Source of the DNA: Jaenimonas drosophilae
Lineage: Eukaryota; Euglenozoa; Kinetoplastea; Trypanosomatida; Trypanosomatidae
DNA: 64,000 nt
Reading direction: 5' to 3'
Assembly: GCA_030849065.1 (NCBI GenBank)
Contig: JASAON010001650.1
Coordinates: 1 to 64,000, forward strand
Positions within the stretch are counted from its first letter, which is position 1; the number at the start of each line of letters is the position of its first letter. Below are positions 1 to 10,300 of this stretch, one piece after another. Under the pieces are notes generated by a model. That model was given only the letters and a program-made list of their open reading frames with translations, had not been told where the DNA came from and searched no databases. Position numbers and translations under genes: made by a program.

Positions 1-165
1 GGCCGACGCTTAACGCCCGGAGAGCTGCGCGGTGCCGGCATCTTGGCAGCGGTGATTCTCTTCCAGGAGGTGGACCACACTTATGCACGTTGGCTCGTTG
101 CTCTCACCGCGATTGGCGCACTCGCCGTTGATGTTTCTACACATCTCCAACGTTCTGACGTGTGA
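1..165 (+). CDS. C-terminal end of a membrane protein (truncated by window edge)
   Basis: Frame 1 is open from the first base to a TGA at 163-165 and gives 54 residues. The segment has two hydrophobic stretches (around ILAAVILF and WLVALTAIGALAV), so it looks like the end of a polytopic membrane protein. The stretch RRLTPGELRGAGILAAVIL resembles the last helix of EamA/drug-metabolite transporters, where a basic-acidic pair precedes a Gly-rich helix; this is a weak pattern match. It is transcribed in the same direction as the next gene, whose 5' leader begins shortly after. Confidence 0.45.
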   Translation, partial: GRRLTPGELRGAGILAAVILFQEVDHTYARWLVALTAIGALAVDVSTHLQRSDV

Positions 166-329
166 AGGTAGCGATGAAGCTGCCATCACACCTACACAAC
201 ACCCTACACACGAGTAGTAGTTTCATGCTAATGGCTGATATATCATGTTTATCGTGCATCACTGTGTGTGTGTGTGCGTATCCTTTTCTGCTCCATCTTC
301 CTTCATGCTCAGCGGCCCACACATACATA

Positions 330-357
330 CAACAACAACAACAACAGCAACAACAAG
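330..357. repeat. CAA triplet run in 5' leader
   Basis: A run of CAA units with one CAG interruption, about 30 bases upstream of the DPH6 start codon. Similar CAA runs recur in nearby coding DNA at 5852-5874, where they encode glutamine. Confidence 0.8.
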
Positions 358-392
358 ATCATAATAATCATTAACTTCATCTTGTGCTAGTT

Positions 393-2114
393 ATGAAGAC
401 CATCGCTCTACTCTCGGGTGGCAAAGATAGCATCTTGGCTGTGATGATGGCCATGCGCTACGGCCATGAGCCCGTTGTTGTTGCGAATATGCTGCCACAA
501 CAACAAGACGATGGCGATGATGTGTATGAGATTGATTCCTACATGTTCCAAACCGTGGGCCATGAGGTGATGGAGGAAGTTGCCGTCTGTCTTGGGCTCC
601 CACTCCGTCGCGGCACCGTACGTCGTGGCCAGTCTACGGACCAATCTCTGATGTACTCGGAGCAACCCAACGAGCAGGATGAGGTGGAGGCGCTGTATCG
701 CCTCTTGAAGTCAGTGATGGAGGAGTTCCCAGAGGTGCGAGCCGTCACCACGGGGGCCATCTTGTCTCACTATCAGCGCCATCGCGTGGAGTTTGTGTGC
801 CGCCGTCTGGGGCTCATCTCGCTCGCCTACTTGTGGCAGCGCCCCGCATCGGAGGTGCTGGACATGGCGAAGCAGCTCCGCGTACATGCCATTCTCGTGA
901 AGACGGCCTCCCTCGGCCTGCTGCCAACCAAACATATTGGCAAGACGTTGGAGGAGATGCGGCCAGTGTTGGAGGAGCTCGAGGAGCTCTACGGATCGCA
1001 CATGGCGGGTGAGGGGGGCGAGTTCGAGACCATGATCATAAACTGCCCGCTCTTTGCACGTGAAGCGTTGCAAATCAGCTCCATTTCGTGTGTTGTGGTG
1101 GATGAAAACCCCTACTCCCCGTCTGGCCATGCGGTGCTGAAGGTGCAGCGCAGGCCAAAGACGGAGGAGGAGATGGAGGAGGATGCACATGTGTTGGCAC
1201 AACTTCGTGGCGGGAAATTGTGCTTCCCCTCTGATCGGCTGGCATCTCTGCCCACCTCCATTGTGCAGATGCATGCATCACCGCCATCATCATCATCTTC
1301 ATCTTCATCGTTGAAGGTGGTGCATGTGGTGGAGCCAGCGGATTTTGTGGATGCGCCGTGTGCCCCCACGAAGGTGTTGGAGGTGATGATGAAAACAACG
1401 AAGCCATCATCCATGGATAGTGCGGCATCTGCCATTATGGATGCTATTCATCCCCATCTAAATGGAGGAGCGGCTCGTGTGATGGTCTTCGCCCATCATG
1501 AGCATCAACATGAACTCAGGGAGGCGGTGGCACACCTCCTCCCGCAAATCTGCCCACCCCTCATCATCTTCGTTGCAACACGCACGGCACAACCGGAGCG
1601 GGTGCAGATTCGCGTGGAGCATGCGTTGTCGGAGAGCGCGCAAGCCTCAACTCTTCACGCTCAGAGCTACACCTGCTGGGCGGCTGGTGAGATTGGCCCC
1701 TTTCCTCAGGCATCCATGATGTTGGTCAGGGATCCAACAGAGGAGGATGATGGCCGACAGCTGCTCATGGCGAGCGTGAGCGGCCGTGTTCCGGCGACGT
1801 GGGCCACTGCAACAACTACCGATGTGGTGGGTGAATGGAAGGATGGCGATGATGCATCGTCGCTGGCGGCGCAATTTGCATTCGCGCTTGCCAACGCCCG
1901 CGCCTACGCTGGCTTCTTCTCTCGTGATGTTGATGCGGATGTACGTGGGGCACGCTTCTTCGTGAAGGATGCCGCACATGTGGGCTTGCTGGAGCAACTC
2001 TGGGCGTGGGCCTGCCCGCACACTCCGTGGACCTCACTCCAGCCATGCCACGTGTACGTGGTGGCGGAACTGCAGTCATGTGGTGCTCAGGTGGAGGTGC
2101 TCCTCTACTTCTGA
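393..2114 (+). CDS. DPH6: Diphthine-ammonia ligase with RidA-like C-terminal region
   Basis: DPH6 performs the last, ATP-dependent amidation step of diphthamide synthesis on elongation factor 2 in the cytosol. The 573-residue protein opens with the PP-loop SGGKDS at residues 8-13. It keeps family signatures such as DSYMFQTVGHE, GAILSHYQRHRVE, AYLWQR, LGLLPTKHIGKTLEEM and GEGGEFETM across residues 1-230. The rest is like fungal and plant DPH6, where two YjgF/RidA-like domains follow the synthetase. Here a diverged first copy may span about 330-412, and a second starts near residue 426 with YTCWAAGEIGPFPQAS. A Ser run (TCA codons) lies in the linker. The start is the first ATG; codons upstream in frame are not ATG. 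Family assignment is secure; the number of RidA-like units is inference. Confidence 0.93.
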   Translation: MKTIALLSGGKDSILAVMMAMRYGHEPVVVANMLPQQQDDGDDVYEIDSYMFQTVGHEVMEEVAVCLGLPLRRGTVRRGQSTDQSLMYSEQPNEQDEVEALYRLLKSVMEEFPEVRAVTTGAILSHYQRHRVEFVCRRLGLISLAYLWQRPASEVLDMAKQLRVHAILVKTASLGLLPTKHIGKTLEEMRPVLEELEELYGSHMAGEGGEFETMIINCPLFAREALQISSISCVVVDENPYSPSGHAVLKVQRRPKTEEEMEEDAHVLAQLRGGKLCFPSDRLASLPTSIVQMHASPPSSSSSSSSLKVVHVVEPADFVDAPCAPTKVLEVMMKTTKPSSMDSAASAIMDAIHPHLNGGAARVMVFAHHEHQHELREAVAHLLPQICPPLIIFVATRTAQPERVQIRVEHALSESAQASTLHAQSYTCWAAGEIGPFPQASMMLVRDPTEEDDGRQLLMASVSGRVPATWATATTTDVVGEWKDGDDASSLAAQFAFALANARAYAGFFSRDVDADVRGARFFVKDAAHVGLLEQLWAWACPHTPWTSLQPCHVYVVAELQSCGAQVEVLLYF

Positions 2115-2700
2115 GAGCATCATCCTTCACATACTACGCCTAGTATTCATGCGCGCGCACACACACACACACACTCACACTTCAACACATGTATCTGCAA
2201 CATGGAAGGCTCTATGCTCCATCTCATCTTCTACTCCTCTATTCTTCTTCTTCTTCTTGTTGTTGTTGTTGTTGGTAGCACCCCCACACATACATTGCCA
2301 ACACGTTGTGTATCACGACACCGCCGCTTACACATCATTTGCTGCGGATCTCATCGCACAACGCGTGCTTCATGTATAGAAGCTAGAGATCGACCCCCTC
2401 TCACTCCTTCACACACACAGACACACACAGTTGTTGGCCGACTGCAGCGTCATCATCATCATCCACGCATCCACACAACAAATCTTCATTGGTTGGTGAA
2501 GACGTTTGCAATCGTTGGCGGAATAACCGTTTTCCCCCTCCTCCTTCACATACACACACACAGAGAGAGAGAGCCAAGAGTTCTGCGAAGAGAAGTGTCC
2601 GTTGCTTGATTCTGTTGTTTTTCTGATTGTTGTTGTTCTTCTCTTGCCACAACACACACATCATATCATTACTTGCTTGCTTCATTTTTTTGGTGCAGAG
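2115..2700 (+). other. Intergenic region with AC and TTG/CTT runs
   Basis: It holds AC runs near 2157-2176 and 2409-2430, a TTC/TTG-rich tract at 2241-2275, and the pyrimidine-rich acceptor region of the next gene. I see no credible gene. Confidence 0.6.
2608..2698 (+). promoter_or_regulatory. Probable trans-splice acceptor with very short 5' UTR
   Basis: A T/C-rich tract (2608-2646) is followed by no AG until GTGCAG at 2693-2698. The ATG at 2701 comes two bases later. By kinetoplastid rules the first AG after the tract is the likely acceptor. Confidence 0.45.
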
Positions 2701-4026
2701 ATGAGCACCTCCTCGACGGAGGACGCCTCTCTCGTCGTCTTCGTCAATGGTGAGGTTTGCCCGCTGTTAGAGGATCTCCGCCTCCCACTGTACGCCTACT
2801 TCCCCGATGCCATTCTCATGGATCCATCCACCAATCCACCCACGGAGATGTTGTTGTGTACGAGTGCAGATGAGTACGGCATCACGCAACGAAAGCTGCT
2901 GCCAAATGGCTGCTACGAGGCCTACTTCCGTGGCGTGGATGGGCGTATATGCCCCGTTGTGAAGAAGGCAGGTACGTGGGCCTACGTGATGAATCTGCCA
3001 CCACACACAACACCAAAGATGCTCGGCACCTACTTTGAGGAGTTCGATCAGGTGCAGGAGGCCAACGTCTTTCGTGGACGTCATGCGCAATGCACCGGCC
3101 GTGGCTGGGTCGTGCTGCATGATCCGTCCAAGATGGATTTGGTGCCTCCCGCGCTTGAATTCTATAACACCATCATCACCGTGGAGCTGAGCTCTGTGGA
3201 GCCATCGCAGCGGTGCTTGCCGCCCCTTCCCCCTCCCCCGATTGGCAGGAGCAGCGTTGGATTAGCGCCACGGCTGGGCATGCGCGATGCACCCCCGCCG
3301 CCACCACCTCCGCCATCGCGAAGTCGGCTCACGACGGGTGTGGCACCGATTGGCGATCATCTCACGCTAAACTCACCCAACATCTCCACGAGCTCCTCCA
3401 GCTCCTCCTCGCGAGCCAGCTACTTTTTGTTCTACGTCAACGCCGTGGAGCTCAATGCGCTGCACCAGGACCGATATTTCCGTCCGGGCATTGCAAAGCT
3501 CGAGATTATGTATCGCGCACAGCGCATGAGTGGTGCGGGGGCGACCTATCTCCTCTTCGTGCTGCGCCACTGCCCCGTTTGGACCCTGGTGGGCGTAGCA
3601 AAGATGGCCGCAACACGCGTGCCTGGCGAGGATGGTTGTTCGCTGGAGTGGGTGTTGGCGCACCTGCACCTCGTTGAGAGTGATGTACGCCATATTGCGG
3701 GGAGCAACGTGTTGTTCCGATGCAAGGACGGAGCGGCTGTGCGAGGAGAGGTTGGGGCGGAGCTGCTTTCCATGGCGGAGCAGGTGCCATGCCCACCCAC
3801 CCACACCAACAGCAACGGCAACAACAATGGTAGCGCCAGCAGCAACCACCACCACACACCACCACCTCCTCCACCATCGTACCGTGGTGGACGTGGAGGT
3901 GGCGCAATGACGCGCGGGCGTGGAGGTATGCCTGCGCGAGGAGGAGCCGCACGACGTGCGCCGCCGCCGCCGCTCGCGATTGGCGCAGATTTGCCGCCTC
4001 CGCCTCCTCGGCCGTCAGGTTGGTAG
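2701..4026 (+). CDS. RNA-binding protein: RRM, YTH-like domain, RGG tail
   Basis: The 441-residue protein has three recognisable parts. Residues about 91-165 look like an RRM, with YVMNLPP as RNP2 and GRGWVVLHDP near RNP1. A proline-rich linker follows. Residues about 241-362 fit the order of YTH-domain elements: an opening SYFLFYVN, a core YLLFVLRHCPVWTLVGVAKM, then LEWVLAHLHL, a DVRHI element and a closing GAELLSMAE helix. The tryptophan normally found in the GVW element of the m6A cage is not visible. From residue 395 the tail has RGG and GRGG repeats, then proline runs, ending PSGW. Role in mRNA binding is inferred. RRM confidence is good; YTH-like is moderate. The ATG at 2701 is chosen because upstream in-frame codons lie before the splice acceptor. 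Confidence 0.75.
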   Translation: MSTSSTEDASLVVFVNGEVCPLLEDLRLPLYAYFPDAILMDPSTNPPTEMLLCTSADEYGITQRKLLPNGCYEAYFRGVDGRICPVVKKAGTWAYVMNLPPHTTPKMLGTYFEEFDQVQEANVFRGRHAQCTGRGWVVLHDPSKMDLVPPALEFYNTIITVELSSVEPSQRCLPPLPPPPIGRSSVGLAPRLGMRDAPPPPPPPPSRSRLTTGVAPIGDHLTLNSPNISTSSSSSSSRASYFLFYVNAVELNALHQDRYFRPGIAKLEIMYRAQRMSGAGATYLLFVLRHCPVWTLVGVAKMAATRVPGEDGCSLEWVLAHLHLVESDVRHIAGSNVLFRCKDGAAVRGEVGAELLSMAEQVPCPPTHTNSNGNNNGSASSNHHHTPPPPPPSYRGGRGGGAMTRGRGGMPARGGAARRAPPPPLAIGADLPPPPPRPSGW

Positions 4027-4421
4027 CAGAGCTCCACAGAAGAAGGGGGAAGAATGATGGATGAATAAGAACACGTACCACGTGCCGAAAACGTGGATGC
4101 GATTATGATGTTGATGATGATGATGCCCCACTAAGTGATTGATCCTTTTTTTTTCGTATTGTCGTTGTGCTAATGCCATCGTGTTGGTTCGCGTCTTATC
4201 TGGAGGACCAACACACCGAGGTGGAGTGAGATGGCTTTCTTTTGGCTGTACAGATTCTGGCAAAAGATGTTGTGGGATGGTCGTGCCAATGCACACATCA
4301 ACATCAACAACGACAACAACAACTTTTCCTTGCCATGCATCCGATGCCATCACCAACTGTACTTGTTTGGATGAGCTCATCCAATCGATGATGAAGACGA
4401 TGACCAACAATATTGGGTCCA

Positions 4422-4445
4422 ACACACACACACACACACACACAC
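4422..4445. repeat. AC dinucleotide microsatellite
   Basis: Twelve or so uninterrupted AC units in an intergenic region. Confidence 0.9.
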
Positions 4446-4548
4446 CGGTTGTAAGTCTTTCTTGCCTAACACAAACATTAAACGAGTTGAGTACAGCAAA
4501 TGACGTACATGGCTGACATGGACGTCTTGTGTAGGTGTTTGGTGTGAA

Positions 4549-4586
4549 TGTATATGTATATGTATGTATATGTATGTGTATATATG
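4549..4586. repeat. TATATG/TATG short tandem repeat
   Basis: Alternating TATATG and TATG units in the leader region of the coiled-coil gene at 4701. Confidence 0.85.
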
Positions 4587-4700
4587 CAAAGCCCTCTTGC
4601 GTTTCATCGCTTCTTCATACACACACTCACACACATATACACACACACACTAGTAGGTAGGAGAGGACGTGGTCCTACACACATTCACACACGGGCGTCC

Positions 4701-6779
4701 ATGATGGATAACCCGCTCGAAGAGCTGCAGTGGCAGGAGCGGCTGCCGCGAACGTGGATGTCAAGCCACTATGATGAGGAGCTGCTCCGTACATCACCGA
4801 TGCAGCATATTTTATCACCCATTGCCAACAATGTGCGCCATACACAGCACAAGGAGGATGGCGATGTGGAGGAGGCGGAGGAGCGGCATCGCCCACGACG
4901 TCATGATGATGCTCCACGACGTGATCGCAACATACACACGAGGGTTCATTTTGATCCATCACCACACATGACGAAGAACTCATCCAGCGTGGAGCGCCAT
5001 TCTGCGGATGCGCTGCCCCCGCGTTGGTACGACGGCGTTGGCCTCACCCCGCCAAGCGTCTCCAAATCCACGCACCGCAGCAGCAGGAGCTCCATCTCTT
5101 CACAGGATGTACGTGGAGGACGTGGCGTGGAACGAGAGCTGCTCCTTCGTGAGCGCGAGGTGCGCTTCTATCAAACCGAATCGGTGGAGATGAGCTCACG
5201 TCTGGCGCAGGCGGAGCAGGAAAAGGAGGCGCTGCGGCAACGGTTGGGTGGAGCGGCAGAGGTGATGTCGGCAAGGATGAAGATGCAGGAGATGGTGCGG
5301 GCCGAGTGCCTCCACGTGGAGGAGGCGGAGCGCTGGAAACACTGCGCAGAGGAGGCGGAAGAGCGAGGGAAGTTGATGGCTGTGATGATGATAGAGGTAG
5401 TGGCCATCGCATCGTCATCATCAATAACGCCAGAGTTGCGCCATGATGATGATGGCCGTGTCAGTGGAGCTCTTCTCGGTACGTCTCCTCGCGTCTTCAA
5501 TGCCGCCTCCACCCGTTGTGATGTGGATGAGTTCTCCCGCCCACGCCACCCAACACCAAGTCGTGGAGATGAACGATTGGTGGAGCAGGTGCGTGTGCTC
5601 TCTTCACGTCTTGATGCGCGAGAGGAGGAGCTCATGAAGATGAAACATCGCAATCAGCGTGAGCGCCATTCACTGGAGCGCGATTTGGAATCAGAGCGCA
5701 CCCTCACGCATGAGATGCAGGAGGAGATGGATGATCTCATCATTTCTGAGTTAGTGTTGCACGAGACCGTGGCGCGTGAGCGCATGCGGCGGGAGGCCGC
5801 CGAAGGACAAGCAGATGTGTGGGGGCAATGGATCAGCGCCACACAACATCATCACCAACAACAACAACAACAACATGGTGTAGTGCAGGTATTTGATGCT
5901 CATACATCATCATCATCATCATCATCATCATTCCCACGTGCGGAGGAGTTGCAAGGCGTCCTTCGTACCTCCGTCGTGGATGCGATTCTCTCCCATGTGT
6001 TACCGCTGCTCAGCCCACGGGTGGAGGAGGCGATGAGCACAATGCGTGAGGCTGCCTCCATGATGCAATCATCATCATCCACGGTGTTGCATCATCACGC
6101 AGAATACATGCAGAGCACGAGCCGAGAGGCAGCGCGTGTAGATGCCCGTCTTGCCCATGTGGAGGAGCTACTCCAGCAGGCCGGAGGTACGCCTGAGATG
6201 ATGAACGAAATTGTGTCGGTGGCGGAGGAGGTGCGGCGTGCGCAGACCTGCGTGGCAGCTCTGACCGATGCGGTGAAGCGATCATCACGCCTCTCGTCCC
6301 ACAATGATGTGGCGTTGAATGCGAAGATGAGCGATCTTCTTAGCTGCCAATCTGCGCAGTGCCGCACGATGCTCCTCTCTGCGGCGGAGAGCATGGCGAT
6401 GGAGGAGCCACACACCACATCACCCCCACGCCCAGATGATGAAGAACTCAGCCCGTTGATGCCCGCCACGATGCCACCCCGCTCGTCCAGCGACGTACAT
6501 GTCGGCGCTAGTGGCGGCGCACCATCATCTCCCGCCACCCCATCCACGAGCAAACGTGCCGCGCCACTCATCACCAAATCTGCCTCGAGCTTATCCATGT
6601 TGATGGAGCGCAGTAGCAACTCAGTACTTACGCAGGTGGAGGATGAGCACCTCTTCTGTCCCCGCTTGGAGATGCCGTCGCAGGACTTTGATCTCTCATT
6701 GTCGGAAGATGAATCCATTCCATCCGCGCGTGATGTACGTGCATCTTTTTCTAGCTTCCGCACACCATACGATGCGTAA
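4701..6779 (+). CDS. Coiled-coil protein, 692 aa, unknown function
   Basis: Not recognised beyond its fold class. Residues about 130-230 and 290-385 are strongly charged with heptad-like spacing (for example LLREREVRFYQTESVEM and SRLDAREEELMKMKHRNQRE), typical of cytoskeletal coiled coils. A Gln run (CAA codons, about 5852-5874) and a Ser run (TCA codons, 5905-5930) interrupt the middle. The C-terminal 200 residues are Ser/Pro-rich and probably disordered. No signal peptide or membrane segment. The start is the first of two adjacent ATGs after AG-containing leader sequence; the longer upstream frame is repeat DNA. A basal body, flagellar or cortical structural role is plausible, but this is only inference from composition. 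Confidence 0.8.
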   Translation: MMDNPLEELQWQERLPRTWMSSHYDEELLRTSPMQHILSPIANNVRHTQHKEDGDVEEAEERHRPRRHDDAPRRDRNIHTRVHFDPSPHMTKNSSSVERHSADALPPRWYDGVGLTPPSVSKSTHRSSRSSISSQDVRGGRGVERELLLREREVRFYQTESVEMSSRLAQAEQEKEALRQRLGGAAEVMSARMKMQEMVRAECLHVEEAERWKHCAEEAEERGKLMAVMMIEVVAIASSSSITPELRHDDDGRVSGALLGTSPRVFNAASTRCDVDEFSRPRHPTPSRGDERLVEQVRVLSSRLDAREEELMKMKHRNQRERHSLERDLESERTLTHEMQEEMDDLIISELVLHETVARERMRREAAEGQADVWGQWISATQHHHQQQQQQHGVVQVFDAHTSSSSSSSSFPRAEELQGVLRTSVVDAILSHVLPLLSPRVEEAMSTMREAASMMQSSSSTVLHHHAEYMQSTSREAARVDARLAHVEELLQQAGGTPEMMNEIVSVAEEVRRAQTCVAALTDAVKRSSRLSSHNDVALNAKMSDLLSCQSAQCRTMLLSAAESMAMEEPHTTSPPRPDDEELSPLMPATMPPRSSSDVHVGASGGAPSSPATPSTSKRAAPLITKSASSLSMLMERSSNSVLTQVEDEHLFCPRLEMPSQDFDLSLSEDESIPSARDVRASFSSFRTPYDA
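5905..5930. repeat. In-frame TCA triplet run (poly-Ser)
   Basis: A perfect CAT/TCA run inside the coiled-coil gene; it is read as serine codons. Confidence 0.85.
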
Positions 6780-7392
6780 GTGTGTGTTGTTGTGTTGGAC
6801 CATGATGACGACGATGATGATGATGATGCATCATGGGTGGAGCCTTGACATGTTGCCGCACACCTTCACTCACACAACACAACACACAATTACCCAACAA
6901 TCATAAACAATGAATTCATAGAAGCATAAATCGGCTGACGTCGTTTCTGAGCTCAGCCACATTTGTGTGGTGCACGAAAAGGAAAAAAAAAAACTCTGAT
7001 TTGTTTCTGCTTGTTTTTTGGCGCCTCATTCACAGATGATGTGATGAATGCGAATGATGATGTTGCGGTGTTTTTTTCTTCTTCTTGATTGGTTCGCATG
7101 GCGGTGTGAATGGCTGGTGGCGGCGAGATGAATCTGGTGTGGAGATGAATCTGTGTTGCTTCGTGTTGTAAGATGCCTCATGACATCATTGATGATGATG
7201 GCCAACAATCATGTTGTTGTTCTCACTGTGAGCGTTGAAACACACAATTTCTTCTGCTGCTACAACGTGTGCTTTGTTGTTTTCCTTCATGTTGTGTAGT
7301 ACTCTTTATTAGAAGCGCTAGGTCGAGCACATTGGTTGCGATCTGGCACACACACCCCATCTTGTTCTCGTACTGACTGTTGTTGCTGGAGC
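6780..7392 (+). other. Intergenic region rich in GAT/CAT triplets
   Basis: It contains GATGATG runs near 6805-6828, an A-run at 6985-6993 and T-rich stretches upstream of the next start. No gene is supported on either strand. Confidence 0.6.
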
Positions 7393-10300
7393 ATGATGAT
7401 GGAGGGAGAGGCGCCTGGCGCGGTGATGCCGAAGCGGCAGCGCAGTGAGAGCCCCTCGCGCACATCTGCCAGCGCACACGCCTCTCCATCAACTCACGGT
7501 CGTCGGTTGGAGGAGCTCACCGGGAGCGTGAGCGCACTGGCTCAGGCGGTGTGTTCGGTTAATGGCAGCGCCATGAATGCCGTGAGGGATAAATGGATAG
7601 AGAGCAGCGCGGCGGAGCAGGGATGGAGAAGCCGGCTGATGCAGTGCGAAGAGAAGTTGGTCGGGGCCTACGCCCATCGAACGCAGAGTGAGCTCGGCGG
7701 ATTGGCGCTCTCGCAACAATTATCACAACAACATGAGATGATTCATCACTTGCAGGAGGCAGTGAAATCCACCGCTGCCAACGTTACACAACACGTGCAG
7801 AGCTACATCTCTTCCGATGTGGCCACCGTGATGGAGGCGATGCAAACACAACTGGACCGTGAAGTGGAGCTGAATAATGCTCTTTCTTCCCAGGTGCAGG
7901 AGTTGGCAACATCAACGGTGCACGTGATGCACCAACATGCCGCAAACGCCCGCCAAGATGCGTTGAGCTCCACGGAAAAGGATGTTTATATTGCTCGGTT
8001 GCGGGCATCTCTTGCCTTTGAGCAGCAACATGCCGCGCGACGTATTCGTGAGGTGGAGGCCCTCATGCGTTTGGTGCAGCACCTCGCGGAAAAGTCACGG
8101 GCGGATCTTGCGTCAAGGGAGGAGCTCCAACGGGCGCGCGCACACGTGCGTCTCCTCGAGGGCCAACTTCATCTCCACGATATTGCGGCCGCCGTCCTTC
8201 CGGCTGATTTTTCATCAAGTGTAGCGGGTGTAGAGGCACCGTCCGAGGAGCTACGCCGTGTGGCGCCGCACTATTTTGCGTTGCGCATGTTGCAACACAA
8301 GGACATCACCTTGTGTGAGTTGATGGATTCGTGGTTCGAGCAGGAAGGCCGGCTGATGCGGGCGGAGCGCGCCACGGCAGAGATGAAGATGCATGTGGAG
8401 GAGATGCAGCGCGATGCCACTTTGGTGCATCAACGTTATTTGGAGGAACGTCAGCGTCGTGAGATTTCTGATCGACGCATCACGGAGATGGTGCGGGAGC
8501 GGCTGCGTACCGGTCAAGGTGATGCGGCAGTGGAGGAGCTGCAACAACTCCGCTGGAGCTACTCACAGGTGGTGGATGATGCAGCACAGCTGGCCGTATC
8601 ACTAAAGATGGCACGGGAGGAGCTGGAGGCTTCCATGAAGGAGGTGGCTGAGCAACAACGCAAGATTTGCACCATGGTCCAAGACGCCAAAACCGATCAG
8701 GTGGCCATGACGTTAACGGAGCTCCGCACATACTATGAGAGCACCGTGAAGAGCCTTGAGGTGGCCTTTGCCGATGTGGAGATGCAGAGGCAGCTCATCC
8801 TCCGCACCAATGAGGAGCTCACCGCCTCTTCAGAAAAAACGCACGCCGCATGTGTGAGCGCCCAAGCCAATGAGGCCGTGGCGCTACAGCGTTTGCACCC
8901 CACAACCACACCTCCACCAAGCACCACCAGGAACAACTCCCTGACAGCTGCGGTGGAGAAGGTGGGGCGTTGCGTGGATGTACTTGAGAATAGGACGATG
9001 CATCTGCAATCGGTGATGGAGAAGCTTCTACATGGTGCCACACAGAGGGCCGAGACTGTGCGCTCACACTTTCAGGAAGATGTGCGACGTTTGGTGGCAC
9101 TCATTGGTGAGGTGCATGCCCGATCGGTGCAGGACAAGGAGGCGGCTGCCCATTCCACCGACAACATCTCACAGCAGGTGCATGAGGTGCAGCAATCAGA
9201 GTACGCCAACATGATGCGTCAGGTACTCATGGAAGCGGGCCGTTTTGTGGTGGAGCATCTCGAGCTTACCGACGTCCAACGCACATCACTGCTTGATACA
9301 TCATTATCTGATGCACAGTACGTCTTGTTGTTGGTGCAACGTGCCCGAGATCTCTCGCAGGAGCGCGACGCACTCCGGCGGGAGCTCACGGCCTGCCATG
9401 AGCTGATCGAGGCCAACCACCTAACCGTGCTGGAGCGCGCCTTGATGCATGAGGTGTCTGTGGAGGATGCGATGAGTGCGGCAGAGGCGGCGGAGCACAT
9501 CATGGCACTGCGCGCACAGGTGGCCGCCCTCCTTCATGGCCGCCAACAGGCGCTGAATGATGTGGCGGAGCTCGATCTGATGCAACGCCAGATGGAGCGC
9601 GCCGCCAACTCCGCCGAGAGCACCAACATCGCCATGCAGGAACATGTGCAGCGCTTGAAGGATGCACTACATTCCAGTCTGTCGCGTGAAGCGGCGCTGT
9701 GTGAGAAGATGGTGGAAGTGCAGAATCACATGGATGCTCTTGTGCAGCAGCAAACAGAAGCACGGGCATCGGGCAGCAGTGACGAGGCAGAGGCAACGGC
9801 TGAGCTGCGTTCCTTGGTGGGGCGGCTGGATGTGGAGCTTCACCAGATGCGCGATGTTGTGGCCGCAGCCAACAAGCACAGTCACGACGCTAGTGCAGCA
9901 CCATCATCATCATCATCTTCTGCGATACCTAGCGAGGCGGAGCTGGCGGCACAGTTGGCCCGTGGTGGTTTTCATGCCATTGTTTCTACGCTTCGTGGTG
10001 CATTGATGAAGGTGGGCCTCCTCAAGGCGGCGGTGGAGCGCAACACGTGGGAGGCGGCGGAGGCCATTGGCGACCTCGCCAACACCAACGTCACTTGCGG
10101 CCCCGAAGTGGAGCTCATCCGCACACAGAAGCAGCTGCGAGAGGTGGAAGAACAGCTTCACGCCGCCGAGGCGGAGAATGAAAAGATGATGGCCACCAAT
10201 CAACGTGTGCTTGGCATCGTAAAGTCTTTGATGGGGAAGAACAAGGCACTCACTGAGGAGGCAGCGACGTGGCGGGCTAAGGTGGGGGAGCTCGAGCAGC

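Larger units (their letters stand above)
4027..4700 (+). other. Intergenic region with AC and TATATG repeats
   Basis: It holds an AC dinucleotide run at 4422-4445, a TATATG/TATG array at 4549-4586 and an AC-rich stretch before the next gene. No supported gene is seen; open frames here encode repeat-derived low-complexity peptides. Confidence 0.6.

Noticed and set aside
711..1274. Long antisense frame inside the DPH6 gene
   Set aside because: Shadow of the sense gene with third-position bias; similar antisense frames occur in most long genes here.
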